64,000 bases of DNA from Trichosphaerium sp. ATCC 40318 (taxonomy: Eukaryota; Discosea; Flabellinia; Trichosidae): assembly GCA_038496445.1 (NCBI GenBank), contig JALMLS010000315.1:62001-126000 (forward strand), given 5' to 3'. A model generated the notes under the pieces. It searched no databases and was not told where the DNA came from. It was given only the letters and a program-made list of their open reading frames with translations. Of the stretch, positions 45,600-57,019 are shown one piece after another. Made by a program: the position numbers and the translations under genes. The stretch's first letter is position 1, and each line of letters opens with the position of its first letter.

Positions 45600-48500
45600 T
45601 TAGTTCACAGCTTTCATGTCCTTCTCGCTCTGGTCTGTCATTAAGGTTGTACCGCTTGTTTTAACATCATCCCTAAGCATTCTTGAGCTACTTCAGAACA
45701 GATGAGTACCGTACGTTGATGAAGAATCTATGTTTACTCTAGAGGTAGTCATGCTCTCCACATAGTCACCCGCTCTTGTTTTATGCACGAAGAAAGAGTT
45801 GACTGTAATAGCTACGGAGAAGTGAGATGAGTATATTTTAATATGGTGGTCACGTGGGCGTACCGGTTCCAATTATAATAAATATAGAAACTAATAGAAA
45901 TCTTGTGAAGCGTTCAATTGAAGTAATTGAAAGAGCTACACTTAGTATGGAAAAGAAAGTGACGTTGTAGACAGCAAAGAAGATAAGTTTCGATTCATTA
46001 AATCTCTTGATAGGTATCGGTCTTATTCTGAATGCAACAACGCTACAAACAAACAAGAGTATACCCTGTTGTATGAATAAGAAAACTGAAACAAAAAAAA
46101 ATGGAAGACAGAATGTACGCACATTTGCTGCAACAATGATGTACAACATAATATTATGAGCTGTATTTGTTTCACATGTGTAGTAATTTCTAACAACACG
46201 TATTGGATCAACAACAACCGTTGATTGGTTTACATCCCCCACGATAGTCTATTAAAGCACGTGTGAGTGATTGTTAAGAAAAAAACAAGAAGCTACTGTT
46301 GTACCAGTATTGCAAGCATAATAACATGGCATCCTACGAGAGAAGCAACCCATAGTAATACCATCCTATCGCTTATACCGAATACTTCCGTAGATTTACT
46401 GTAGTATAGTCTATCAATACGAAGGGTTTTCGCAAATAAAGGTCTATAAACAAGTCAGAAAAAACCGCGAAAGTGATGGCACAAACCCAAAAAGAAGTAT
46501 GAACCCAATGTCTACTATCCATGGTAACAAGTTACACGTAAACGTTGTCACAACATTAGGGAGCATTGCGAACACTGATCCATACAATAAACAACTGCCG
46601 ACCAACATGAGACCCATGAACAAAGGAGAAGACGCCTTTTTGGTGTTTTTTAGTACAAAAAAAGCATAAAATATTGGTGCACACATTACCTTAACTTTTG
46701 GGCTCTCAAGATTAACTGGAAGAAAAACTGCCCATCCAATGTTTATGGCAAAAAAGAGAATAGCCAAAACAGTCACAAGAATCTCTGTCCAATGACCTTA
46801 AAAAGTTGTTAAAAAACACGTGTGGATAAGCGATATGATGTTGGTTATTTTACCATATTTAGGGTCAAATACGCGCTCATGCCACTTAGGCATTGGATAA
46901 ATCAAATCTGCTTGCTTGGTTGCTGGAGGACCTAAAATAACAAACAATAAGTCATTACCACTTATCTTCTAGAACTAAAAAGCACGTGTTTTCTCACCTA
47001 TTATTGTGTACGTCCCGAGTTCCTGCTGTTGCAAGTGTATCCATTCTCTGTAACATATGTATTAGTACAATGATTCTTGATAGTATTGTAGTTTGTAATT
47101 GTTTGTAAGTCATTTTGTTACCTTTGCTGGATGGCATTTATGTCCCAAGAATAACGACCAGATATTGTATCGATTTTATATCTAATAATTTCATCGTATA
47201 GTACGTCATAAATCTAAAAATACAGTTACAACACTTTGTTTAAAGCAGAAATGTAAAAAAAAAAAGACTGGTGATATCTTACATTGGCTGAGACGCAGGC
47301 ACTTGAATTAGAACCAACCAGTTCCAAAGCAGAATCATCGTTCAACTAACACATAATTACATAAAAATAAGTGATTCAAGTTGCATACAATAACGGCTTC
47401 TGTATGGATGCCTATAGCATCTTCAATGGATTGTTTGAAAATAATGAACATTGCCAAAAACGCGTTGTTTAAAGAAGGAAATGGTCTCCCACCACTAATA
47501 TTACGCCATGTTTCAAGAAACCCAATGTTTGTGCCAAGTAAGGAGGTGGTAGGAAAGTGCATTTGCTCGTCATACTACGCAAGACACGTTAGTATTGACA
47601 TTTAGAAGGTGTAATAATAACAGTACCTCTGATCCGATTGTGACGTATTGCCACTCCTTAGTAGTAAAGAAAGGACTCCCTACAGAAACACCAACATACC
47701 GAGGAGTGTAATCTATTTCGCGAAGAGACTTAAGAGCGTAGCTGGTTGCATCCAAATAAAACGAGCAAAACAACCTTAGTTAACAAAATGAGAAAACAAG
47801 TTCGCTGCCAATGGTAGGTACCACGCATCAGAGTCAACCGCTGCTGCGAGTTTTGCAGTAGCACTTATATTTGCTAACGTCTCTGGTGAGTATTCGTCGT
47901 ATGTCTTTAAAAAGTATCCGGCATGAGGAGCAGCTTTGTTGTGTTAAAAAACCCAAGTAATCTATAAAAGTGCGCACTCGGTATGACGAATTCCGCGTCT
48001 ATTGTAAATCCGCGCATGCGCATCTCATCTCTGACTTTGGGACTTGTACACCTACTAATTATTGAGCTTATCGTTACACTACGGTCTTTAAATTTATCAC
48101 GTGCCGCGAACCCAAACCGTCGTTGGAGTAAATCAATGTTATTGTCTTCGCACCCGCAACGCGAAGGGAAGGTAACGCAGTAGAGAAAGAAGCTTCCGAT
48201 GAAAGCCCTACAGATAAGGAGGATCTATTTTTCCCAATATATTCATTAAAGGCGTTACCCCACCCTACTAAACAACGTATAAGAGCCAAGCTCAGAATAC
48301 GGAGAAACCCTATAAAAAAAAACCGTACACATCAGCCTTTTGTTATTGTGCATCATTTCTATTATAGGTGCGGACAAAAAAGAGCTAGGTGATATAAAAA
48401 GAGATACCGATGGGTCCTCAAGCGCGTTTGTGTAAAGTTCATTTACTAAAGTTTGATTGAACTCGCCATTAACTAGCCTTTGAAAAAATAAAAGTTAGAA

Positions 48501-48970
48501 ATACCGGTTTTTCGCAAACAAATATCACGTGTCGTTTTTTCGTACTTGAACTTGAATCCTACTTTCTCTCCTGAATTTAATTCTATCAAATTACCAGACT
48601 CTACCATCCAGTCTTCTAAGTACCTAAATAGCAATCTACAACAATGTAAGACTTGATAAAGACGAATACGACTTAGAAAATGTCGAAACGATAAAAAATT
48701 ATCACGAACCTATTTCTCTCTACGTTGTCCAACCCATACCCAGGATTAGGATCATAGCTCAGAGACATAACTAAAAACAATCATCGAACTCCGTATTACG
48801 CAAATCAATCCCTTTTAATGTAGAGACCATTGAAGGCGTTAAAACGTACATATCGTTATGTTTCGGAACGAAAGTGAAGTTGTTACAAAAAACAACATGA
48901 TAAAGACAATACTCACGTTTGGAGACATCTTCTACGTATTCAACTCGGTTTAGATACTACATAGAGTTAT
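45600..48970 (-). CDS. Class C GPCR with extracellular ligand-binding domain
   Basis: Numerous short exons. The N-terminal half has the Venus-flytrap type binding fold: SYDPNPGYGLDNVERN, LVNGEFNQTLVNELYTNALE, SLFISPSSFLSAPIIEMM, then SLRVAGAKTITLIYSNDGLG and YSPETLANISATAKLAAA. The seven-span region begins VTVLAILFFAINIGWAVFL, passes PSVLCYSG-like loops and KASSPLFMGLMLVGSCLLYG, and includes NLLPWIVDIGFILLFGF. Class C hallmarks come late: GILLFVCSVVAFRIRPIPI, then FNESKLIFFAVYNVTFFS. The tail ends VNIDSSST and then a short Lys/Asp-rich exon with stop TAA at 45600-45602. Class C receptors (GABA-B and glutamate types) sense amino acids or related ligands at the surface. First exons and signal peptide were not found, so the 5' end is incomplete. 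Confidence 0.84.
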
Positions 48971-49601
48971 AAGCATTAATACGAACTGTAGGTGTTCCAA
49001 AAGAACAAATACAATATCACCCACGTGATAAAAAGGTAAAAGAGAAAACGTTATAGTTTGATTTGGGGGATTCAAAAAGATCCGTTATGTATTTTAAAAC
49101 ATCCACGTGGGTGTCACGTGAGTCTTTCGTACGTTAATATCTGCGATGCTGTTGTAAAATTAGTATTATGATGAGGACAAAAAGAGATGTGAACGAGAGA
49201 GACTCAAAATGTGCCTGATTTATGTAGACCTAAATAAAAACTGCCCAAAATAGTTTTATTTCTGTTTTGGGCAAATACAAACGTTTCAAGCCTGTATGAT
49301 ACGCAAACTGAACTCGTATAAGCAAATTCCTCGATCCATTGAAACTGAACTTGATACAATAGGGTCAAACAAATATCTGCTATGTACAAAACAAAGTTGC
49401 ATTGGAATCAAAAAAACTCCATGTTTTTAATCCTCTATTTCACTTTCTTTGGATTTTGCTGTAAGTAACATTGTTCCTTCCTAATAAAAGCATTTAATAC
49501 AAGTGAACCTAAGTCCATTATAATACCGTTATAGGATCAATACTGTTCCGTGGCCTATAGCAATGTCAGAACAAGTACATAATCTGTTAACAATTGTAGA
49601 C
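48971..49601. other. Spacer holding the missing GPCR 5' exons and a hairpin
   Basis: The GPCR's first exons should lie here, but I could not pin them. A perfect 9-base stem (TGCCCAAAA at 49242-49250 and TTTTGGGCA at 49265-49273) surrounds an AT-rich loop next to AATAAA-like sequence. CACGTG occurs three times in the first 160 bases (about 49022, 49105 and 49117). Confidence 0.4.
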
Positions 49602-51115
49602 TTACTGCATAATACGCTTCGGAAAAACTAAACCATTATAAGGCGAGTTTTGTACAGGAATAAACCACAAGAATGGATTAGGTCCAAAAACTGCTTTCCA
49701 GTTCCTCTTCTTGCCAAGGTCGTACTGTCTATTATTGAAACCTACAAACGGGAATTCTGTCAATATTACCATTTGATGGAGTAGATGTCGTACTCTTTCG
49801 AGCGTCGTCTAGTGTTTCAATCGTGGATTTATTTGACAACACCAACCGTCTAAATTGTATTGTTAGTAAAAACTAACATTGATCTTTCTAGATGTACAAG
49901 TGGGCTGAGACAAAAGGAAGCAATCCTGTGCTAGTTTACAAATTAGTACCACTTTGTTTGAAGTTGCATACCTGCAGAAAAAAGAAAGGAAGCAAACCAC
50001 AAGTACTTGAATATCACCATGTTTCAATTCCTGTCAATTGTTAAAGTTGATAAGATTTTAATTTTCCAATGTTGGTTTTTTACATTAGTACCTTCCAGTC
50101 TATATTAACTACATAGGGTATAGAGGTACCTAAAAACTATTATTAAATAATAAAGAACGAGCTATGTACCTAGAAAGAACCAGCAAAGAATAATCAAGTG
50201 TAACATAAACAACAAGAAGAATTTATAGTTATTGAAACCTACGCTAAAAATATTATTTTAGCTCTTTTTGTTAAGACAACTGACTGTTCAGGCACGTGCC
50301 AGTTATTGACCCTACAAATATTTAAGGATATTTAAATTTAAGACAAATACCTCACCATGGACAGTGATGATCCATCTTGAGCACACAACGATTGCAAATA
50401 CGACAATGGTGGCTTCTAGTACAAAGTGTCAGCATTGTTTTTGTCGACAGCTTTCTTCCCAACACACCTCTCTGGCCGAACATTTTTACATTTTTTGCAC
50501 CAGGCTCTTTCCTCTGTAGAACCATCTTCAACATCTAGAGTAGCTAGATACTAGAAAACCCTTTTTATTCATACGAAACAATTGAAAAACTTTCGTACGT
50601 CGGCTGCTTTGTGTGGTACACTACCAGGATCTATTTCGTATTTTTTATAAATAATCACGTGCGTATAATTGACTTACCTGTAAAGCATACGCGTAGGTAT
50701 GCTATAGCCATCAAAAACCATACAATATGGAATATTGTAACGAAAATAACGCAGAGAGGTATTAAAATGTTCCTAAATAGATATTGTATGTATTTGACGC
50801 TTAAAAATCACGTGTTACCAATAATGTCGCGCTACATACGCCATGTATACGAAATATCCCCATGACACTAGCAATATGACGATAACTATCAAAGGCGAGG
50901 TAGCCCACCACCTTTGGTACGAAGTTAGCATTGTTTGTGCTAAACAAGACTACAACTGTTTTAAAGGCAATCACCTAGCTTTAGAGTAGTAACTACAATC
51001 ACGTAGATCGATGTTAAAGTGTGTTAATCGATCCATATCCATTTGAAATAAGGTTTTGGTTAAGTGGTGTTTGAGCCGCTGCTTGGTTCGAGGGATTGCT
51101 ACTACCTAACCCCAT
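49602..51115 (-). CDS. DHHC palmitoyltransferase (ZDHHC-type)
   Basis: ATG at 51115 ([18 protein letters not shown]) begins with a plausible N-acylation site. Next come two membrane spans ([38 protein letters not shown]) and the [12 protein letters not shown] loop typical of the family. The catalytic cysteine-rich domain is spliced from two exons: [13 protein letters not shown], then [19 protein letters not shown]. After it a third and fourth span follow ([20 protein letters not shown]). The C-terminus carries [17 protein letters not shown], equivalent to the TTxE/PaCCT region. Stop TAA at 49602-49604. The enzyme attaches palmitate to cysteines of membrane proteins at the Golgi, ER or plasma membrane; its substrate is unknown. 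Confidence 0.92.
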
Positions 51116-51121
51116 GTAAGA

Positions 51122-51172
51122 GGCGTGCTCTGCACGCCTTGGGAAAGGTACACGGCGGCTACCGCCGCCGTG
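51122..51172. repeat. Two GC-rich perfect inverted repeats
   Basis: GGCGTGC-TCT-GCACGCC (51122-51138) and CACGGCGGC-TACC-GCCGCCGTG (51151-51172) are perfect stems of 7 and 9 bases with tiny loops, 12 bases apart, in a region otherwise AT-rich. They sit just upstream of the DHHC start, in its 5' leader or promoter. They could form hairpins in mRNA or be protein-binding palindromes. Confidence 0.75.
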
Positions 51173-51399
51173 ACTTACGTGCGATCCAATTAAGGACTCT
51201 GAGGAACTTTGACTCGTCAAATACCACTTACACAAAAAAAAAAAAAAAAAGCTTGTAAATTTAGAATTAACATAAGTAAATCCTTCCTTGCTTTTTGCAA
51301 GTTTGCACAGGGAACCTTACAAGTATTACAACAACCAGTTTATTTTTTGCACAATAAATCTACTTTCACATAACGCCAAAGTACCTTCTGTCCTTTAAT

Positions 51400-51654
51400 T
51401 TACTTTATCGTGATACTTGTTCGCTCACCGACTAATGTTTTGGTGTTTGGATTAAATTCTACTTCGTATTCCGTTTTATGCTCCCATTCGTCGTAGGTTC
51501 CTGTAGTCAAGGTGTAATTTACCTTGTAGTTACCATTTGGCAACTGTTTTGAGTTATCAATTGCACATTCGTAAATATCGCAATCATCGTAGTCTATGAC
51601 CTCTTCTACGTCGAACATGCAGTTTTTGAACGCTTTTTGTTGTTCTTCGTTCAT
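51400..51654 (-). CDS. Small acidic intronless protein of 84 aa, unknown
   Basis: ATG at 51654 opens a clean frame: MNEEQQKAFKNCMFDVEEV, then DCDIYECAIDNSKQLPNG, NYKVNYTLTTGTYDEWEHK and VEFNPNTKTLVGERTSI. It has alternating beta-strand character and a stop at 51400-51402. Length and composition look real. No family is recognised. It is head-to-head with the PUB-NADAR gene (about 190 bases between starts), so the two may share a promoter. Confidence 0.62.
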   Translation of the reverse strand: MNEEQQKAFKNCMFDVEEVIDYDDCDIYECAIDNSKQLPNGNYKVNYTLTTGTYDEWEHKTEYEVEFNPNTKTLVGERTSITIK

Positions 51655-51841
51655 TTTGGTTTTTTCTATTTGTTGAAGGCTGTTGCCTTGAAATCTACTC
51701 CGTTAAGCAATGTTTTTTAATATGTCACCCTCAGCTTACCCTAACGTATGTAGTACACTATTTATAGGCCCTTATTATAATTGGGGCGTTTGGAGTAGTT
51801 AAGCCACCTTCTTTTTTTGTCACAAAAAAAAAACCGGTACA

Positions 51842-53105
51842 ATGGCTGAAGCTAAAGATTTATCAGATATTCTTGCGCGTATGCGCAAAGATTGTAAAAC
51901 AAAAGCTGTATTTGCGTCTGCGTTATCTACGCTTGGCAAATTAATCGTTAATTTGCAGAAAGAGCCTAATAATAAGGCGTACACGTACGTTTACAAACGC
52001 CAACATCCAAATTTCAGCAAACGTCGCTTATTTTTCTCAGCAAGGTTATGTTCTCCAATAAGGCTATGAAACGAACATTGTACGGCGTAACACAAGTTTT
52101 TTGTGTAATTTGTAACCAACTTTAGGTTTTCAAAAGGCGAAACGCCACAAGAGGTGAGAATACAACACCTTTATGCGTAACTGACAACGAAATAGTTTCT
52201 AGAAGCAACTGGATGGGCTACGCGTGCCAAAGGTATTAAAACATCACCGTAGTACCTAACAGTACTAGGACTCGAGTTTGTTGGCTCTAAAGCGGACCTA
52301 CAGAGGGCTTTAAGGTAAGGCATCGTGTAATTTGGTTATGTAACGTAAAACAGCGCAATACAAGACGCTCAGAATAGCAAAGCGCCAGTGCCTAAGGTTA
52401 TACGCTTCTATGGTGAAAAAAACCAATGGGGATGCTTTTCTAACTTCAGGTACTTTGGAATATCCTTAAATCAATACCACGATTGACAATATACCGCGTT
52501 AGCCCTCACCCATTCCAATTAAAAGGCAAACATTGGCCTACAACCGAACACTATTTTCAAGGTACAAAAAAATAGAAAAACATTATTCAACCGCCTCATT
52601 TTATTATTAGCAATGAAATTTGAAGGTACAGAGCATGAAGAAACAGTGAGAACTTGTAACACAGCTTCAGAATCGAAAAAACTTGGAAGGTATACCTGAA
52701 CTCTCTTAGAGACTTGGCACAAAAAAAAGTTTGACTTACTTTGAATTTAAGGTCGTTTAAGCTTCGTCCTGATTGGGAAACGGTAAAGGTCGAAATTATG
52801 TATGAATGTTGTCTAGGTACGTTGTATTTGAAGAAGAAATGATTGCTAATAGTGATCTTTTTAGAGAAATTTAAACAAAACGCTTCTATACGCCGTATTC
52901 TTCTTGGAACAGAAAATGCAAAGTTAGTAGAACACACAAGAAATGATAGTTATTGGGGTAAGCTAGTGAAGTTGTTATTAAGGTCATGTAACTTATAATG
53001 ATTGTAGGCGATGGAGGTAATGGTAGCGGGCAAAATAAGCTTGGTATTGTGTTAATGAGAGTGCGTGATACAATACGAAAAGAGCAAGAACAAAAGAAAC
53101 CTTAA
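51842..53105 (+). CDS. PUB domain fused to NADAR (ADP-ribose glycosidase-like) domain
   Basis: ATG at 51842 (MAEAKDLSDILARMRKDCK) starts a PUB domain: ALSTLGKLIVNLQKEPNNKA, then KVMFSNKAMKRTLYG, and an LGLEFVGSKADLQRAL segment. PUB domains bind p97/VCP tails. The C-terminal half is a NADAR domain (YbiA family): VIRFYGEKNQWGCFSNF, then WPTTEHYFQAMKFEGTEHEE, LRPDWETVKVEIMYECCLEK, and DSYWGDGGNGSGQNKLGIVL then MRVRDTIRKEQEQ. NADAR enzymes act on ADP-ribose derivatives; some members are reported to remove ADP-ribose from guanine in DNA. The catalytic Trp/Glu/Asp-Trp-Gly residues are kept. Seven or so short introns join in phase. The PUB link suggests it works with p97, perhaps on DNA-linked substrates. 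Confidence 0.86.
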
Positions 53106-53285
53106 ATCAACTTTGATCTACACAACAGAACAAACTGATGAAGAAAGCATTAAAAAAAAGAAACAGCTTTGTGTATTTACAGAATCAAACTTTTGATACT
53201 ACATGTGTACAATTATCTTATATTAAGCTTTAATGTTATCAGCAAGGCACAGCATGTGCAGGATTCATAGGGTTGTACGAAAATC

Positions 53286-55194
53286 CTACAAATCATATGA
53301 GTCAGAATTGTTACAGTTTTTGTTAAAGAGCGTACGTTCTGATACAATTTCAGGCTTCAAAGCGAATGGTTTTGTGTTTGGATCAACATCTAATTTTAGC
53401 TCTGGTTTTACGCTGTTAATGGATGCTCTTAATGTTTGAGTGTCACCCTTCCACCAGTATGGAATGTGAACAATTGAAATACCTGTAAGAAAAAAACAAG
53501 AATTAGTTTACCTTTGTTTTTAAAGAAAAAGCTTGGCACCTAGCCCACTACAAAGGTCCATTTTCTCAGCATCTAATGCCTCTCTACTTATAACCCACAT
53601 TCCTTCTGGAAAAATATTATCATGGTAGTGTTGTTGCCCTACAGAGGGTCCTTTAGAAAGGGATTGACAACGTCAAAATTCTAACCTTGATATTCGAATG
53701 CGAGACTGTATTCTGGTACAAAAACATCCACACTTAAATGTTCTCCAGTAGCATGTCTTATGCCTACCACGTGTTCTTCAAGTATTGGTTTCTTTGGAAA
53801 TATTGCTTTGACGCATTTCAACACGACCCTTTTGAAAAATGACCTGTAAGTAATGCATTGCAAACGAAAGACTTGCCTTTGCTCCGATTTTTTGTATGAA
53901 AACTTAAATTTTTTCCAGTCCCATGAATAATTTGGATACGCAAGTTGTAATGCATTTGGTAACTTGTCTGAAAGTTTAGATCCTCCTTCATCATGCAACT
54001 GACGTAGAGATAATCGATACCTACATTCAATAAATTAAGCAAAATCTTCAAGCATTTTGAATAAACAAAGGAAGAAAAAGTGCCAAGTGTGTACTAACCA
54101 ATTCTCCAAAGCATTCACTGTGAATCTTTTTCTAACGCGATTTATAAGACGAACACTTCTTAAAGCATCAAGTGCATTTTTATTCGCTTCAAAGAAATTA
54201 GGATATACACTAGCGAGAGTCCTATTAAGATTTCCGCCATGACTTCACAAAGAAAAAAGTTAGATATTTCAGTTCGTTGTACAAAAGGTATCAGTGCGTA
54301 CAAGTTTATCATACCACCTATTTTAAATTGAAGTATATTCTCATGAGTCACGCCAAACCATCCAGTAACATCCTTGATATCAAGCTTCTCCCCAATGTAG
54401 TCAAACATCTTTCTTTGATTTTCACTATTTTGCCAATACCCCATAGGCGAATGCCTTATAGAACACCATTATTCCTCCCCAACAAAAGTCACAATTATAC
54501 ATACCTGAATTTCCATTTTTTCCAATCATGTTCTGGATATAACGCCTGAACAGCAGTCGAAATTGAATCGTTATAGTATCTAGAACAAACATTTAACTTC
54601 TAATCTAAAAACTGTTACAAATTTATTGTTCTCACTGTCTGATTATGCCTCCTCCTGCACCACTATGTATCTGATGATGTGTTACATCATACCAACCATC
54701 TAGTGTTTTGACAAGGGCAATCTCAGCGATATCATCGAATGCTTTGCGTTGATTTGAAACCTCGTCCCAGTAGTTCTTTGGCGCTGACCTAAAAAACCGT
54801 TATTATGCTGTAACACTCAGAAATTATCCTACCTGAAATGCCATGGTTTCCAATCGTGATTTGGATATAGTGCGCGCAAGCACTGAGACAAAGAGCCCGA
54901 GTGGCTATTGTATAAAGTTATTCACGTGCAACCACTGCTATTTTACTCTACGTACAATTTGAGCATGCTAGAGCCTCCCATGGCACGCACAGTCCTGCGT
55001 ACAGTGTTGTACCAGCCATCAAGGTCTTTGACGTTTAGAAGTTTAGCAAGTTCGTTCAGTTTTTTTCGCTGGAGTGTGCTGCTTTGTAGCTCTTCTCTTA
55101 TTTCACGTGATGAACGCCGTCGCCTTGGAATACGTGATTTAATGAGCCTAGGATCTTCTAGCGCTGCTTTTAACGTTTTCATTGTTGTTGACAT
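53286..55194 (-). CDS. Repeat protein with C-terminal endonuclease-like domain
   Basis: ATG at 55194 begins MSTTMKTLKAALEDPRLI. Three or four repeats of about 70 residues follow, each with a 'LxGWYxVT' or 'LxxWYR' helix and a 'ALYPEHDWxxWKF' motif: LDGWYDVTHHQIHSGAGG; ALYPEHDWKKWKFRHSP; LENWYRLSLRQLHDEGGS; LAYPNYSWDWKKFKF. The last exons give HVVGIRHATGEHLSVDVFVP, then EYSLAFEYQGQQHYHDN and VHIPYWWKGDTQTLRASI. The D-x-x-x-P plus E-Y-Q-G pattern recalls a PD-(D/E)XK endonuclease core. Similar repeat-plus-nuclease proteins occur in large numbers in some fungi and protists; function is unclear. Stop at 53286-53288. About eight introns. Confidence 0.78.
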
Positions 55195-55541
55195 ATGGTC
55201 TTTTTAAAACAGCCCTTTTGTGCTTCTATACAGCGTCTAATACGCGAAAAGCGGTAAATCATCGCTGTAAATATGTACTGTAGCAAACCATCTCTAAATA
55301 CTATTAACTACGCTTCCAAATACAAAGCAATGATATTTTTATCGTTTTAAAGGCTTTAAACGGTATTTTACAGTTGGGAGGTTACATTATCAACTTTACC
55401 ACCAAACGACGACGAGTGCGCACCAGAGGCTGTTATAATACAATTCTTAACTATTAAATACACTTCTACCAACGACGTCCTACACAGAATACACTAAGGC
55501 ACGTCATTTGACTTAACGGTGCGCATTTTATTGCTACCGTT
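55195..55541. other. Spacer, no gene seen
   Basis: About 350 bases between two minus-strand genes. Contains neither a usable frame nor repeats. The promoter of the repeat-nuclease gene and the terminator of the F-box/NHL gene are expected here. Confidence 0.45.
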
Positions 55542-56902
55542 TTAGCTTTCCACAAGCTTTACCAACGTCTTGTGGTTTTTCAGCAACAATACTTTAGCTC
55601 CAATCGTAACCACTATCAAGGAGTCTGACACCCCTAACACATTTCAGTCATAACTGGTCGCAAAACAAGAATGTCAAACAATAATGATGTAACTCACCTA
55701 TATGAAACTTTGATTCAACGCTGAGGTTGAATTTGAGTTGGGTCTTTGGAAAATACTTGATTATTTTTCCAGGTTTTTCCGTTATAATCACGTGACCCTT
55801 ATTATCTATTCCGAATTTCACGTATCCTGACCCTTTACTACTTGAATGGATAACTTCGGAAAAACCGTTTGGGTAAATCCGACGAACACAAGGAAGTGGA
55901 TTGTCATCTTTAAAATAAACGCTTCCATCTTTTCCCCTTAGTGTGGTGTTAAGATCACACGTAAGCCTTGAATGAAACATTCTCAACGTACATTGTAATG
56001 TCTGAAGGGAAATATAAGCTGGCTGGATGATAAACCTTTGTTCTAGAAGGTTTGCCAGAAATAACTTGGGAAGTATTATCGCTCAATGAAATCTTATGTA
56101 CGCAATGATTAAGGCTATCTGTAGCAAACAGGATAGTCTCATTTTGAGAGAAGCAAAGTGATTTAAATCTCACGCCTTTAAGAGGAGCATGGTTGATAAC
56201 TATGGTAGACACTGTTCTCTTTGTAGTGTCGATGAACCTCACTTTACGATTATCCACATCTGTTATCTATCATTTGATGTTAATAAAACAACACATTATT
56301 TCTAACGTGTACATATAGGTTATCATCTTTGTCAACAGCACAATGGTAAGGGCTTTTGAACTTGGCAACTTCAAATGAACCGTCAGCAAATCCTTTTTCT
56401 CCTCTGGCGATAGGTAAGCGAATAAACGAGTTGGCAGAGTTAATAAAGTACCCAAGGTTTATGTCCAATGTATTGTTGTCTGTGTCGTATCTGACAATCT
56501 TGTTAGTATTCAATGACACCCCTATTATCTATGCATTCATGTTTAGAAGTTAGTAGTGGCGTTGCGTACTCTTCCTTTTGAATCGGTTGTAATTGTGTTT
56601 GGTTTTATAGCTGTAACGGCTTTAGGTAACTTCCCTACCTTCTCAGTGCGATATACACGGTAAATAGCCTTTTTTTGTTATTAGTGGCAGTAAAGAGGAT
56701 CGAACAGTACCTTACCTTCGTCTGTCGCTTTAATTATGTCGCTAAACCGTTTACACACGTAAGTTGGCGTTAAAAAGTCTTTCCCTTGAATGAATTGAAA
56801 TACGCTCGTAAGCACTTCATTGGGAAGATCCCACAATGGAGAGTTTGAATTCTCAATACTAGGATAGCTAAAATAGCCTGTAATTTGCTTCACCACATTC
56901 AT
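55542..56902 (-). CDS. F-box protein with NHL-like beta-propeller
   Basis: ATG at 56902 (MNVVKQITGYFSYPSIENS) leads to an F-box, PLWDLPNEVLTSVFQFIQG, then FLTPTYVCKRFSDII. Blades of a propeller follow in separate exons: KPNTITTDSKGR; IIGVSLNTNKIVRYD; GEKGFADGSFEVAKFKSPYH plus CAVDKDDNLYV, which is the usual NHL pattern 'G-DG...F-x-P'; ITDVDNRKVRFID; ETILFATDSLNHCVHKISL; KFGIDNKGHVIITEKPGKII. It closes with TIGAKVLLLKNHKTLVKLV and TAA at 55542-55544. NHL propellers bind proteins or RNA. Joined to an F-box, it would select substrates for an SCF ligase. It starts only 118 bases from the neurobeachin-type gene on the other strand. Confidence 0.84.
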
Positions 56903-57019
56903 TCGGTTATGCTACGAGTGCGTTGGTTCAATTATACTGGTAATCGCTTTAATTTAAGTAAGTATCCATGGCTGTTAAGACAATTTAAGAAAAAAGGGTA
57001 ACTGCCGGCGCCTTCGCCT
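56903..57019. promoter_or_regulatory. Short divergent promoter
   Basis: 118 bases separate two genes transcribed away from each other. It therefore holds both 5' leaders and core promoters. It has a GC-rich GCCGGCGCC near 57004 and no obvious TATA box. Confidence 0.45.
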
